Positions 25,087-34,475 of a stretch of DNA of 51,832 nucleotides are shown here, in pieces. The translations under genes were made by a program, and so were the position numbers. The stretch lies in NCBI GenBank assembly GCA_009774235.1, contig VSNJ01000008.1:1-51832 (forward strand), given 5' to 3'. Origin of the DNA: Lachnospiraceae bacterium. Lineage in GTDB: Bacteria > Bacillota > Clostridia > Lachnospirales > Lachnospiraceae. The notes under the pieces were generated by a model. The model worked only from the letters and a program-made list of their open reading frames with translations. It searched no databases and had not been told where the DNA came from. Positions within the stretch are counted from its first letter, which is position 1; every line of letters starts with the position of its first letter.

Positions 25087-25115
25087 TCCACATATGCTAA
25101 AAAGTGTGGTATACT
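25087..25115 (+). promoter_or_regulatory. Extended -10 promoter for the VanZ-like gene
   Basis: TCCACA, a 17-base spacer and TATACT, with TGG directly before the -10 box (extended -10). It lies about 50 bases before the gene's start codon. The -35 box is weak (4 of 6). Confidence 0.5.
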
Positions 25116-25167
25116 AATAAGGCGGTACATAATAATAAAAGTTAAAACACATAAGGATGGTAATATC

Positions 25168-26040
25168 ATGAACAAACAGTCAGTTAATATAAGCAGTCTT
25201 GTAATACTATTAAGCCTTTTATGCTTTATAATGGAAGTATGTATATACTACTTTATACCACAACGCTACACAGTAATTATATTTACAATTATAAGCTCAC
25301 TTTGCTTATCACACTTTTTCCTTGAATCATCATTAAATTATGATTACAACTATATACATGCATCATTTATGGTAATCACTTCACTTGCATTTGGCATTAT
25401 TGTATATATTATACAGCCAAACCAGTGGATAATATATGACTACTCAATAGTAGTCCTTATACTTGCCAACTGGCTTATTCCTTTTATTTATTGCTGTATA
25501 AGGGATTTATTTGACAGAGGTCCGAGATTTGATGATTTTAATTTATTTTTCCACAGGATGAGTAAGTTTTTTATAATAATTTATATACTTGCAATTCTTA
25601 AACAATACTTTATAACACCTTTTGTACCGCCATATGATGCCCCAGAATTTGGAGCACATATATTTGTACCATTTATGACAACAGCAGAACATATAGAAGA
25701 AATGCTTAATACAAACCAGGATATAATACCAGTTATATTGTATATAATAGAAATAGCATGTTTTGGTATTCCATTTGGATATTTCTCAAGGGTATACCTG
25801 AAAAACCGCCACTTTTTATTACAACTCCTGGCATACCTTGTATTTCCTTTTATACTTGAAGCCGCCCAGCAGGTAACAGGTCTTGGAAGATGCGCAATAG
25901 ATGACTACGTTATTTTCCTTATTGGAGCCGTAATAGGAATTATTATATACCAGATAATGAACAGCTTATTTATGTCAGTTGCAACACGTGACTTTACAGT
26001 TGACAGAAACCACAGCCAGAAAAACTTCCATTTTGAATAA
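25168..26040 (+). CDS. VanZ-like multi-spanning membrane protein
   Basis: Protein of 290 residues with about seven to eight membrane spans. The C-terminal third has the VanZ-like layout, with two hydrophobic helices around FILEAAQQVTGLGRCAIDDYVIFLIGAVIGIIIY; the E.xQ....R...DD spacing is typical of VanZ family proteins. VanZ itself lowers teicoplanin binding; the cellular role of most family members is unknown. AAGGATGG precedes the ATG. It is monocistronic, ending at a bidirectional terminator shared with the converging gene. Confidence 0.75.
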   Translation: MNKQSVNISSLVILLSLLCFIMEVCIYYFIPQRYTVIIFTIISSLCLSHFFLESSLNYDYNYIHASFMVITSLAFGIIVYIIQPNQWIIYDYSIVVLILANWLIPFIYCCIRDLFDRGPRFDDFNLFFHRMSKFFIIIYILAILKQYFITPFVPPYDAPEFGAHIFVPFMTTAEHIEEMLNTNQDIIPVILYIIEIACFGIPFGYFSRVYLKNRHFLLQLLAYLVFPFILEAAQQVTGLGRCAIDDYVIFLIGAVIGIIIYQIMNSLFMSVATRDFTVDRNHSQKNFHFE

Positions 26041-26062
26041 CAGCAGGCTTTAATATTCCATA

Positions 26063-26104
26063 AAAATAAAGTTACACCATATATTCCAGGTGTAACTTTA
26101 TTTT
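26063..26104. terminator. Bidirectional intrinsic terminator
   Basis: A perfect 16-bp stem, AAAATAAAGTTACACC with its complement at 26089-26104, has A-runs on the left and T-runs on the right. It serves the VanZ-like gene (+) and the AI-2E-family gene (-), which converge here. Confidence 0.92.
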
Positions 26105-26108
26105 TAAA

Positions 26109-27242
26109 TTACCAGTATTTCCTATACTCATTTATATCTGAGGCAAGTATCTTTATTCCATTAATAGTATTGTCCATAAGCCCTTGTTCATAAAACTCTT
26201 TTAATATCATTCCAGCAGGTATTCCAAGTATCAGCCCGGATACCCCCATAAGCCTGAATCCTATAAACATTGATATAAGAGTAAGGAACGGGCTCATCCC
26301 TATGCTGTCACCTACAAGCTTTGGTTCAAGCAGCCTCCTTACAAGCATTGTCACAAGATATGCTGCAACAAGTGCTATTGCTTTTGGATATTCACCTGTA
26401 ATTATACTATAAGCCGCCCATGGCATAAGTACAGTCCCCGTTCCAATAAATGGCAGGAAATCCAGTATTGCCGTTATAAGTGCAATAGGAACTGCATACT
26501 CAACATTCATAACAACGAAAAATGCAAGCAGTATAACAAACATAACTATCATTATCTGGAAACAAGCTTTAATATATCCTCCAAGTGCAACAAACACTGT
26601 ATTTTTTACTATCATAATAAAAGAATTTATACCTTCAGGCATACAGCTCTTTACAAAATTTTTAATCTTATCATTGCCAGCAGTAAAGAAATAGGCAATC
26701 ATAATTGTAAGTATTGATATAATAAACATATCAACAAGCGAACTTGCCACAGAACCTACAGCTGAAACAGTATCTACCTGCAGTGAATCAAGTGCCGCAA
26801 GTATATAATCATTAAGCTTACTGTCATCATTTGAGAAAATGTTTTTAATATTTGCAGGGATTATATTATACTTCTCATGCATTGATTCCATAAAAGCTTG
26901 TATATTTCCCATTACAGTTTCATAAATATCTGGCAGTTTTTCAACTAATGAACTCATCTGGACAAATAGTGTATTTAACAAGGCATATAACAGTCCTATT
27001 ATAATAAGGATTACAAGTACAATAACTATTGCTGAACCATGTTTCCTCACTATCTTAATACGTTTTTCAAGGAAATGCACAAGTGGGTTTGCCATTATTG
27101 CAATAATCCATGCTACTATAAGTGGTGCAAAAAATCCTGCAAGTTTAGGTACTGCAAAAACAATGAACAAAATGCCACATAACACAAGTGTCAGATGGAC
27201 ACATATCTTTTTTCTTAATTCTCTTCTACTTTTCTCTTCCAT
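26109..27242 (-). CDS. AI-2E family transporter (PF01594-type membrane protein)
   Basis: Membrane protein of 377 residues with paired N-terminal spans, an extracytoplasmic helical region (about 75-150), and the family block with DFLPFIGTGTVLMPWA and RRLLEPKLVGDSIGMSPFLTLISMFIGFRLMGVSGLILGIPAG near the C-terminus. In spore formers this family includes YtvI-like proteins; members are exporters of varied or unknown substrates. The start at MEEKSRRELRKK has GGAGTG in front; a longer frame overlaps the upstream gene. The gene starts just before the DUF368 gene ends (about 22 bases apart), so the two are probably cotranscribed. Confidence 0.85.
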   Translation of the reverse strand: MEEKSRRELRKKICVHLTLVLCGILFIVFAVPKLAGFFAPLIVAWIIAIMANPLVHFLEKRIKIVRKHGSAIVIVLVILIIIGLLYALLNTLFVQMSSLVEKLPDIYETVMGNIQAFMESMHEKYNIIPANIKNIFSNDDSKLNDYILAALDSLQVDTVSAVGSVASSLVDMFIISILTIMIAYFFTAGNDKIKNFVKSCMPEGINSFIMIVKNTVFVALGGYIKACFQIMIVMFVILLAFFVVMNVEYAVPIALITAILDFLPFIGTGTVLMPWAAYSIITGEYPKAIALVAAYLVTMLVRRLLEPKLVGDSIGMSPFLTLISMFIGFRLMGVSGLILGIPAGMILKEFYEQGLMDNTINGIKILASDINEYRKYW

Positions 27243-27264
27243 AAGCACTCCATTCCGGCAAAAA

Positions 27265-28113
27265 TTACTTGCCAAGCTGTTTTGCTGCTAATGCACCTGC
27301 TGCAAGTGCAATTATTCCTGTAACTATTGCTATTACATTAACACGTGCCATATCAGTACCCATAAGTATTACAACTGGAGATGATATTACAAGCCCTAAT
27401 ATTGCGCAGTATGTGTATGATTCAAAATGCTGCAGTAGAAGCTCAATAATTTTAGCAATTATAAATATTCCAATAACCACACCAATTCCAAAAGGAACAA
27501 GTGAACCACATATATTTATTACTGTATCCCAGTCCCCAGCTGTCAATGCTGTGATAAAATCTGTAATTGCATTAATAATTGGATTATAATACCCAAGTAT
27601 CATAAGCATCATTGAACCACTTACTCCCGGTATTACCATTGTTGCAGATGCCAGTACACCAATAAAAAATATTTTAATAATTGAAACCAGGTCTACAGAC
27701 AATGTTACATCCTGTCCGTTTCCACCAAAATACTCCATAGCTATTATTGCTACAAAAAAAACCAGGAACAGTAATATATGTCCAAGCCTTAATGTTGTTT
27801 TTTTAACATGTTCATAAAGCATAGGTATACCACCAAGAATAAGCCCTATAAATGCCATACTCGTCTGCAATGGGAAATTAGCATACAGCGATTTAATAGA
27901 AAATGCAAGCCCGGCAATTCCGGCTGCCATTCCTATAAAATATGGCAGCAGTATCAGCAGGCTCTTTTTAAACTGTTTAAACAGATGTGTAATACAATAA
28001 ATTATATTGTCATAAACCCCCATTGACACCATCATAGTACCGCCGCTTACTCCTGGTATTGCATTTGCAACCCCTATTACTGCTCCTTTAAGAATATCTT
28101 TTAGAAACTCCAT
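27265..28113 (-). CDS. DUF368 membrane protein, candidate undecaprenyl-phosphate flippase
   Basis: Protein of 282 residues with about eight spans and the duplicated family motif: GVANAIPGVSGGTMMVSMGVYD near the N-terminus and ATMVIPGVSGSMMLMILGYYN near residue 165. DUF368 proteins (PopT type) have been reported to return undecaprenyl phosphate across the membrane for cell-wall synthesis. Assignment to that role here is by family only. GAAGGG precedes the ATG. It is first in a two-gene unit with the AI-2E-family gene. Confidence 0.85.
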   Translation of the reverse strand: MEFLKDILKGAVIGVANAIPGVSGGTMMVSMGVYDNIIYCITHLFKQFKKSLLILLPYFIGMAAGIAGLAFSIKSLYANFPLQTSMAFIGLILGGIPMLYEHVKKTTLRLGHILLFLVFFVAIIAMEYFGGNGQDVTLSVDLVSIIKIFFIGVLASATMVIPGVSGSMMLMILGYYNPIINAITDFITALTAGDWDTVINICGSLVPFGIGVVIGIFIIAKIIELLLQHFESYTYCAILGLVISSPVVILMGTDMARVNVIAIVTGIIALAAGALAAKQLGK

Positions 28114-28338
28114 CTTTGTTTTCCCTTCTATAATATAAAATTTTATTATAATAATATATGCTCACAATTTATTTGACATTTTGCAAAATTTCTGCCACAC
28201 TAATCTTGTAAATTCGTTATAAAGATATTAACATAGCTTCTGCATAAAGATTTTAGAATTATATCACAGAAAATAATTAATCTCAATGAATTAGACGATA
28301 TTTACAAAATATTAATAATAAAGAAAGGAATTTGTAAT

Positions 28339-30603
28339 ATGAAAAAACATAAAAAAATTATAAGCCTGTTTCTTTCATCAGCACTTGCGTTTATATGTAC
28401 TGGCAATACAGCAGGCGCAGCAGTAAACCTTTCAACAGAAAATGGTACAGATGAATTACATGTATTGTCAAAAGTTATAGACAGTAATAATAATGGTCTT
28501 TTAAGATATTCTTATATTGATGAAGATGGAAACAAATATAACCTTGACACTGCATCACAATCTGAAAGCCACAAAACCAGAAAGGCATCAGGCATCCCAT
28601 CAAGTTATGATTTACGTGGACAGATGCTTACAACTTCTATAAAAGACCAGGGTGTAACAGGCGCTTGCTGGTCATTTGCCGCCATTAAAGCTATAGAATC
28701 AAGCTCCATCCTTAATAATATAACTAAATCTGATAATACTGATTTTTCTGAAAACCATCTTGCATGGTTTTCATACCATGGTACTACAGACACTTCCAAT
28801 ACAACTTATGGTGACAGTGCAACTATAGTTAAAAGCTCCACACCTTCTATTCCTGTCTTTGGAAACATGGACTCAAAAGATGCTTCTTCATATGATACAG
28901 GTGGAAATGTACTTACAGCAATAGCAACACTGGCACAGTGGTCAGGTGCAGAAAAAGAAGAAAATGCCCCTTTTAATGCTAATACATACCAGCAAGAATA
29001 TGAAATGGCAAGTTTTATGAAAAAACTTGGCGAGACAACACGTTATAACTCCCTGGCACATCTCCAGAATGCAGAGTGTTATGATAACCGTCCAAGGCAG
29101 GAAATACAGCAGGCATTAATGGAGCATGGCGCAATAGATATATCAATGTATTATGACAAATGTGGTTTTGAAAACAACAGTCTTGGTGGCAAATCATTTT
29201 ACCAGACAAGATATGCTGGCAAAATGGCACAGAAAATGGCTAACCACTGTGTAACCATTGTTGGCTGGGATGATAATTATCCAAGGGATAACTTTGCAAA
29301 CCGTCCTTCTGGTGACGGTGCATGGCTTATAGCAAACAGTTATGGTACAAAATACAATGACAATGGATATTTCTGGATGTCATACTATGAACCTTCAATA
29401 TGTGATATATTTACATTAGATGTTGAACCAGTATCCAATTATGATAATAATTACCAGTATGATGGCTCAGGTTATGCTGATACAATATATATTAAAAACA
29501 AAAAAATGCTTGGTGCTAATGTGTTTACAGCTGACAAAGACCATGTACAATCCTTAAAAGCTGTTTCTTTCTATACAATTACAGATGACCAGGCATATAC
29601 AATTAAAATATATAAAAATGTTTCTGGCAATTCACCTGAGAAAGGCACGCTTGTAAAAGAATGTACCACCAGCGGTACAGCAAAACTAAGCGGATACCAT
29701 ACTATACCTCTTTCCTCAGAGTGTACAATTAACCCTGGTGAGAAATTTTCTGTTGTAGTTACGTACAAGTATAATTCCTCAACAGGAAACCAGGCATACC
29801 TGCCAGTTGAAGGCAAATCTTCTTTATATAACGGAATAAGATACAGCTATTCTTCTAAAAAAGGCCAGAGTTATTATTACCTTAATAAAAAATGGCATGA
29901 CAGTTATTCAAGCGGATATAATAATATATGTATAAAAGCATTTACAACTGATTTAGATGGAAGCAGTGTACCAGCACCAGAAGAACCTGCCCCAACTGAT
30001 ATTCCATCATCTGTTCCAACTGATGCCCCAGTACCAGCTCCAACTGATACCCCATCTGACATTCCAGGAAGTACCCCAGAACCTCCTGTAGAACAGATAC
30101 CATCAGGCAGTTTTGTAACTACTAAAGTCCAATTATCAAAAGATGCTATTACTCTAGGCAAAAATGAAGAATATAAACTTAATGCATCAATTAGTGGTTC
30201 TTCTTCAAATAATAATATAAGATATACAAGCAGTAATAATAAGATAGCTGTAGTTGGCAGTGATGGCACAGTTACTGCTAAATCTACTGGTACAGCAACC
30301 ATAACAGCATCTGCAGACAGGGCAGCATCTGGTACTATAGAAATCACGGTTAAAAAAGCACCTTCTAAAATAAAACTTGCCAGTTCTTCAAATAAAAAAC
30401 TAAGGCAAGGTGGCACATTTATAATATCGGCAAAACTTCCAAGCGGATGTGCAAGTTATCATATAAGTTACTCTTCTTCTAATAAAAAGATAGCAAGGGT
30501 AAGCCAGAATGGTAAAGTAACAGCATTAAGAAAAGGTACAGCAACAATAACCGTAAAAACATATAACAATAAAAAGGCATCCATCAAGGTTACTGTAAAA
30601 TAA
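28339..30603 (+). CDS. Secreted papain-like cysteine protease with Ig-like domains
   Basis: Protein of 754 residues with an N-terminal signal peptide (KKHKK, hydrophobic core, AGAA). The C1-type peptidase domain at about 90-360 keeps the catalytic Cys in QGVTGACWSFAA, the His in NHCVTIVGWDDNY, and the Asn in WLIANSYGTKYNDNGYFWMSY. A lectin-like/beta-sandwich region follows at about 370-540, then a Pro/Thr linker (about 550-590) and two bacterial Ig-like (BIG2) repeats ending at the C-terminus. There is no LPxTG anchor or S-layer module. It is likely released or loosely wall-bound and degrades extracellular protein. AAAGGA precedes the ATG. Confidence 0.9.
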   Translation: MKKHKKIISLFLSSALAFICTGNTAGAAVNLSTENGTDELHVLSKVIDSNNNGLLRYSYIDEDGNKYNLDTASQSESHKTRKASGIPSSYDLRGQMLTTSIKDQGVTGACWSFAAIKAIESSSILNNITKSDNTDFSENHLAWFSYHGTTDTSNTTYGDSATIVKSSTPSIPVFGNMDSKDASSYDTGGNVLTAIATLAQWSGAEKEENAPFNANTYQQEYEMASFMKKLGETTRYNSLAHLQNAECYDNRPRQEIQQALMEHGAIDISMYYDKCGFENNSLGGKSFYQTRYAGKMAQKMANHCVTIVGWDDNYPRDNFANRPSGDGAWLIANSYGTKYNDNGYFWMSYYEPSICDIFTLDVEPVSNYDNNYQYDGSGYADTIYIKNKKMLGANVFTADKDHVQSLKAVSFYTITDDQAYTIKIYKNVSGNSPEKGTLVKECTTSGTAKLSGYHTIPLSSECTINPGEKFSVVVTYKYNSSTGNQAYLPVEGKSSLYNGIRYSYSSKKGQSYYYLNKKWHDSYSSGYNNICIKAFTTDLDGSSVPAPEEPAPTDIPSSVPTDAPVPAPTDTPSDIPGSTPEPPVEQIPSGSFVTTKVQLSKDAITLGKNEEYKLNASISGSSSNNNIRYTSSNNKIAVVGSDGTVTAKSTGTATITASADRAASGTIEITVKKAPSKIKLASSSNKKLRQGGTFIISAKLPSGCASYHISYSSSNKKIARVSQNGKVTALRKGTATITVKTYNNKKASIKVTVK

Positions 30604-30717
30604 AAACTGTCAGGATAGAATACTAGCGGGATTTGCATAAATATAATTTAAATTTTGTAATATAAACTATAGTAATAAATTTGCACAAATGTATATTTAT
30701 TGGCTTCTAAACAGATA

Positions 30718-30770
30718 GCAGATTTCCAGATGTGTATGGACAGACATATTCCGTACACTTTGGAAACTGC
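30718..30770 (+). repeat. Palindromic repeat, family B copy 2 (compact form)
   Basis: 53 bases: GCAGATTTCCAGATGTGTAT GGA, loop CAGACATAT, TCCGTACACTTTGGAAACTGC. The arms pair almost fully. The sequence equals the outer arms of the 14157 element with its whole interior missing. It lies between the protease gene and the DMT exporter gene; the rest of that 228-base gap shows nothing else. Confidence 0.75.
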
Positions 30771-30831
30771 GTCCGTTTACATCACCAGTAAATATTTGTG
30801 CTTTTTATTTGTCTAAATTAAGGGAGTTAAT

Positions 30832-31716
30832 ATGAAAGAGAAAAATAAAGGAATATTATGTATAATATGTGCTGCTTTTTGCTTTGCACTTATGAACCTT
30901 TTTGTAAAAATGTCAGGTGATATACCAACCTTACAGAAAGCATTTTTTAGAAATATTGTAGCTATATTCTTTTCATTATCACTTTTGTTAAAAACACATA
31001 CAAATATTGCTGCCTGCAAAAGAAACTGGAAGTTTATCCTGTTGCGCTCAATTTTTGGCACATTAGGCATTTTCTTTAACTTTTATGCAATAGACCATCT
31101 GCATATCTCTGATGCTTCAATGTTAAATAAACTATCCCCGTTCTTTGCAATAATATTTTCATACTTTGTACTAAAAGAAAAAGCAAAGCCATACCAGCTT
31201 GCCTGTGTACTTGCTGCGCTTACTGGCACAGTATTTATTTTAAAACCAGGAACTGGCACACTTACAGAAGCAAGCCTGTTTACATTTATATCATTCCCTG
31301 CTTTCATAGGTCTTCTAAGTGGCATGAGTGCAGGACTAGCTTATACGCTGCTCCGGAAAGCAACAAGCAATGGGGTGCCTGGCAATATGGTAGTTTTCAT
31401 ATTTTCAACATTCTCATGTTTATGTTCACTGCCATACTGCATTATAAACTTTACACCAATGACATTACAACAGACTGTATTCCTTCTTCTTGCAGGTCTT
31501 GCTGCTACAGGAGGCCAGCTGTCTATTACAGCAGCATATACTTATGCCCCTGCAAGTGAACTTTCTGTGTATGATTATTCACAAGTAATATTTGCTGGTC
31601 TGCTTGGTTTTCTGTTTATTGGTGAAATCCCAGATACTTTAAGCTATGTTGGATATATAATTATTATAGGGGCATCAGTTGTCATGTTCCTCATGCGTAA
31701 CAGGCATAATACCTAA
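30832..31716 (+). CDS. DMT-superfamily (EamA) exporter
   Basis: Protein of 294 residues with ten predicted spans arranged as two EamA halves (about 5-135 and 150-290). It starts with the typical GILCIICAAFCFALMNLFVKMSG and contains the conserved ISDASMLNKLSPFFAIIFSYFVLKEK of half one and ITAAYTYAPASELSVYDYSQVIFAGLLGFLFIGE of half two. It probably exports a small metabolite or amino acid; the substrate cannot be read. AGGGAG precedes the ATG. The last 42 bases overlap the end of the converging exonuclease gene. Confidence 0.88.
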   Translation: MKEKNKGILCIICAAFCFALMNLFVKMSGDIPTLQKAFFRNIVAIFFSLSLLLKTHTNIAACKRNWKFILLRSIFGTLGIFFNFYAIDHLHISDASMLNKLSPFFAIIFSYFVLKEKAKPYQLACVLAALTGTVFILKPGTGTLTEASLFTFISFPAFIGLLSGMSAGLAYTLLRKATSNGVPGNMVVFIFSTFSCLCSLPYCIINFTPMTLQQTVFLLLAGLAATGGQLSITAAYTYAPASELSVYDYSQVIFAGLLGFLFIGEIPDTLSYVGYIIIIGASVVMFLMRNRHNT

Positions 31717-32361
31717 TGTATTAGCAAAAAACTCAGGACACATATCAAGAAGGGTACTTCCCTCATGTACTGGCCTGAATAAATCAAGTACCGGTTTCAT
31801 TACTTTCTCAAATTCTTCTGGATTTTTAGACAAGCGGAGTATTTCAGCAGTATTTACAGCATCTGAAAGTGCTGTATGCTCTGCTCCAGTAAACTCATAA
31901 TCTGCTGCCTGTACTGCCTGTTTTAACTTTATCTTCTTTTCTATCCTCAAAAGTTTACTGTATTCAAGCTGGAAATCCACCCAGTTTTTGGACATCCTGT
32001 CTATTATCTTACCTTTATACCCTTTGAAAGCGGCTTCAACCTGGAACTGGTGTATATCTGACATACTCCACGAATAGAAAACTGTCTTTATATTACCTAT
32101 CCACGAGGCAAAACTATCCAGCGCCTCAAAAAAATCCGGCGCCCCTTCCAATTTGTCATCTGTAATGCCAGTAAGCTTGATTATCCTGCTGTTCATTTTT
32201 CCATATGAAGGCATTACATAAGTCTGGTACTGGTCAATCACATCAAATTTGCTGTCCATCTTAACGGCACCTATTTCTATAAGCTCACTTGACAATTTCT
32301 TATCTCCATTATACCGCCGTTCTATCTTATTCATTTCCAAGTCTATCATAATATGGTTCAC
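31675..32361 (-). CDS. DEDD-type 3'-5' exonuclease
   Basis: Protein of 228 residues of the RNase T/DnaQ fold. Motif I MIDLEMN gives the first Asp and Glu. A middle Asp lies in the SMSDIHQFQ region, and the last motif is GAEHTALSDAVNTAEIL (His and Asp). It is thus a candidate nuclease acting on RNA or DNA ends. The chosen start is GTG (MNHIMIDLEMNK) with AAGGAAG before it; a TTG seven codons upstream is possible. The 3' end overlaps the converging exporter gene by 42 bases, so transcription of the two may interfere. Confidence 0.85.
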   Translation of the reverse strand: MNHIMIDLEMNKIERRYNGDKKLSSELIEIGAVKMDSKFDVIDQYQTYVMPSYGKMNSRIIKLTGITDDKLEGAPDFFEALDSFASWIGNIKTVFYSWSMSDIHQFQVEAAFKGYKGKIIDRMSKNWVDFQLEYSKLLRIEKKIKLKQAVQAADYEFTGAEHTALSDAVNTAEILRLSKNPEEFEKVMKPVLDLFRPVHEGSTLLDMCPEFFANTLGIMPVTHEEHDN

Positions 32362-32596
32362 AAGCTCACTTCCTTCCGCCAACTATTTATATTGTAGCAC
32401 AAATATTACAACATTTAAACATTTTATTAATTTTGCACTAATAATTTAAGAATTTTTGTATATTTTTCCAATGCAATTTCTGCTATTATTTTTTGATACA
32501 TAATATTTTATGTAAATATTCTAAATAAATATATACTTACTGCTTAAAATATTGTGAATATTTTACATCAGTTTTTTATCTATAACCCTTGTAAAA

Positions 32597-32625
32597 TTGA
32601 CTTTTTGGTAATTTTGTGCTAAATT
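32597..32625 (+). promoter_or_regulatory. SigA-type promoter of veg
   Basis: TTGACT, a 17-base spacer and TAAATT, about 55 bases upstream of the veg start. The rest of the 320-base gap is AT-rich with no other clear signal. The B. subtilis veg promoter is famously strong; this one is good but not perfect. Confidence 0.5.
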
Positions 32626-32681
32626 ATCTTATGTATTATATAAGATTATTGTAGACATGCAACGAAAGGCATAGGTGAAAA

Positions 32682-32921
32682 ATGAGCCAGACAGATATAT
32701 TAATGGTAAAATCATCCGTTAATAAAAACATTGGCAATAAAGTTAAAATACGGGCAAACCGTGGCAGACATAAAATCGATGTAACTGAAGGCATTATATG
32801 TAAAACTTATCCAAGCATATTTCTCGTCCAGGTTGAAAACAAACTAGACAATACAGTCCACACAATTTCTTTCAGCTATACAGATGTACTGACTAAAGAT
32901 GTACAGATGCAGCTTATATAA
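32682..32921 (+). CDS. veg: Veg family protein
   Basis: Small protein of 79 residues: KSSVNKNIGNKVKIRANRGRHK, then GIICKTYPSIFLVQVE, then SFSYTDVLTKDVQ. This matches the order and wording of B. subtilis Veg (NLGKRLTLKANGGRRK, TYPSVFVIQL, SYSYADILT). In Bacillus it affects biofilm formation and spore outgrowth. AGGTG lies before the ATG, and a terminator follows. Confidence 0.9.
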   Translation: MSQTDILMVKSSVNKNIGNKVKIRANRGRHKIDVTEGIICKTYPSIFLVQVENKLDNTVHTISFSYTDVLTKDVQMQLI

Positions 32922-32930
32922 GTTTTTATG

Positions 32931-32968
32931 AAACAGGAGTAACCCACAAAGATTACTCCTGTTTTATT
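32931..32968 (+). terminator. Intrinsic terminator of veg
   Basis: Stem AACAGGAGTAA (32932-32942) pairs with TTACTCCTGTT (32953-32963), followed by TTATTT, ten bases after the stop. Confidence 0.85.
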
Positions 32969-33112
32969 TACGCAAAGGCAAAGTGGGAATGACGCAAATT
33001 TATTTGCACACCAGGAAACATGTGGAACCAGATACCTGCCATTGTAACAGACCTGCTAAAGGAAGCCCAGCATGCCCCTTACAGCGTGATATCTGGCTTA
33101 CTACCTGCCATC

Positions 33113-34432
33113 TTACAATGTAAGCTTTACTTTTGTACCATATCCATAGTTACTTGTTATATTAATAGTGCCTCCAAGTGAAACTATATTATGGTGTATA
33201 ACATCCATTCCAACACCACGGCCAGAATAGTCATTTGGCTTTTCTGTAGTGCTTACCCCGCTTGTATACATAAGGTTAATAATCTCTTCATCTGTATACT
33301 CCTCTGCAGGTTTCTTTAAAATATTATTTTTCTCTGCACTTTTAAGAACTGCTTTTTTATCAATTCCTGCACCATCATCTTCTACTGTTATAATAAGTTT
33401 ATCATCCTTTTTCTTAAACGAAAGCCTTATAATGCCAACAGGTGCTTTGCCCATCTGCTCACGTACATCCATACTTTCAATACCATGGTCAACCGCATTT
33501 CTTACAATATGCACAAGTGCACTTGATATCTTTTCCCTCTTTGACTTATCAAAAAGAGTTTCCTGCCCTCTTACTACAAGCTTAACAGGCTTCTTTAATG
33601 ATGCAGACATCTCATCTACCACTACTTCCATCTTCTGTGCAATCGCTACAAAGTCAGATTTCGTAAGATGCTCAACTGCATCAGACATTTCACACTTAAT
33701 ATTTTTAAGCATCATTAAATCCCTGTGCCTGATTTCTATACGCCGGTCACCATTAAATCTTTCTTCTATACTATTTACAAACTTATTATAATGCTTTATG
33801 CTCTTATATATTCTGTCTATATCTTTCTGTTTTATGAGGACTACTGCATCACCAGCATTTTCCTCTAACTTCATCTTCTTTGGCGGCTCAGGTTTCTTTG
33901 TTGTATCTTCTTTTTTATCTTTATTTGTATTGGTACTTGTATCTGTACTTGCACTGGCAATATAGTATACCTGCCTTTTCTTTGGCTGTGCAGCACTGGC
34001 AATATCTTCCGGGCTTGTGTTTTTTATTTCATCTTTATATTGTTCTTTCAACTGTCCAAGATACTTCTTAATATTCTCTTCAAGGTCTTTATGCATCTGT
34101 TCCAGCTGTTCTCCCTTTGCAAAACGTTCAATATCATCTGAAACATAGCCAACATATTTTTGTATAATATTATCAAAACTTTCTCTATCTTCTATATCCA
34201 GCTTATTGTTCCTGAAAAATACCAGCAAACTTTCAAACATCCTGCTGGGTACTGCAATTGTATCTAAAAGCATCATTGTGGAATCTGCTTTCATCGTATG
34301 TATTATACGGAAAACATTATTTATAAATTCTTTATCATAAGTTTTACAATCTTTATACTTTTGAATTGCACTTTTTAATTCATTAATTAAAGAAGTTGCC
34401 TCTTCATAAAAGATTTCCATCATAGAATCCAC
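33113..34432 (-). CDS. CheA-like histidine kinase with Hpt domain, lacking a CheW-type domain
   Basis: Protein of 439 residues. The N-terminal Hpt-like helical domain has the candidate His45 in IIHTMKADSTMM, close to the HTLKGSS of CheA. A Lys/Pro/Thr-rich linker (about 150-190) and a helical dimerisation segment follow. The ATPase domain has HIVRNAVDHGIES, VEDDGAGID and SGRGVGMDVIHHNI. The protein ends with that domain, so the CheW-like P5 domain of real CheA is missing and coupling to chemoreceptors is unlikely. The start is taken at GTG, eight bases after GGAGG. It sits 43 bases downstream of a receiver-HD-GYP gene and probably trades phosphate with it. Confidence 0.85.
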   Translation of the reverse strand: MDSMMEIFYEEATSLINELKSAIQKYKDCKTYDKEFINNVFRIIHTMKADSTMMLLDTIAVPSRMFESLLVFFRNNKLDIEDRESFDNIIQKYVGYVSDDIERFAKGEQLEQMHKDLEENIKKYLGQLKEQYKDEIKNTSPEDIASAAQPKKRQVYYIASASTDTSTNTNKDKKEDTTKKPEPPKKMKLEENAGDAVVLIKQKDIDRIYKSIKHYNKFVNSIEERFNGDRRIEIRHRDLMMLKNIKCEMSDAVEHLTKSDFVAIAQKMEVVVDEMSASLKKPVKLVVRGQETLFDKSKREKISSALVHIVRNAVDHGIESMDVREQMGKAPVGIIRLSFKKKDDKLIITVEDDGAGIDKKAVLKSAEKNNILKKPAEEYTDEEIINLMYTSGVSTTEKPNDYSGRGVGMDVIHHNIVSLGGTINITSNYGYGTKVKLTL

Positions 34433-34475
34433 AGTATTTTCCTCCTCATACTTCAAATCATGCAAGCAATGCTAA

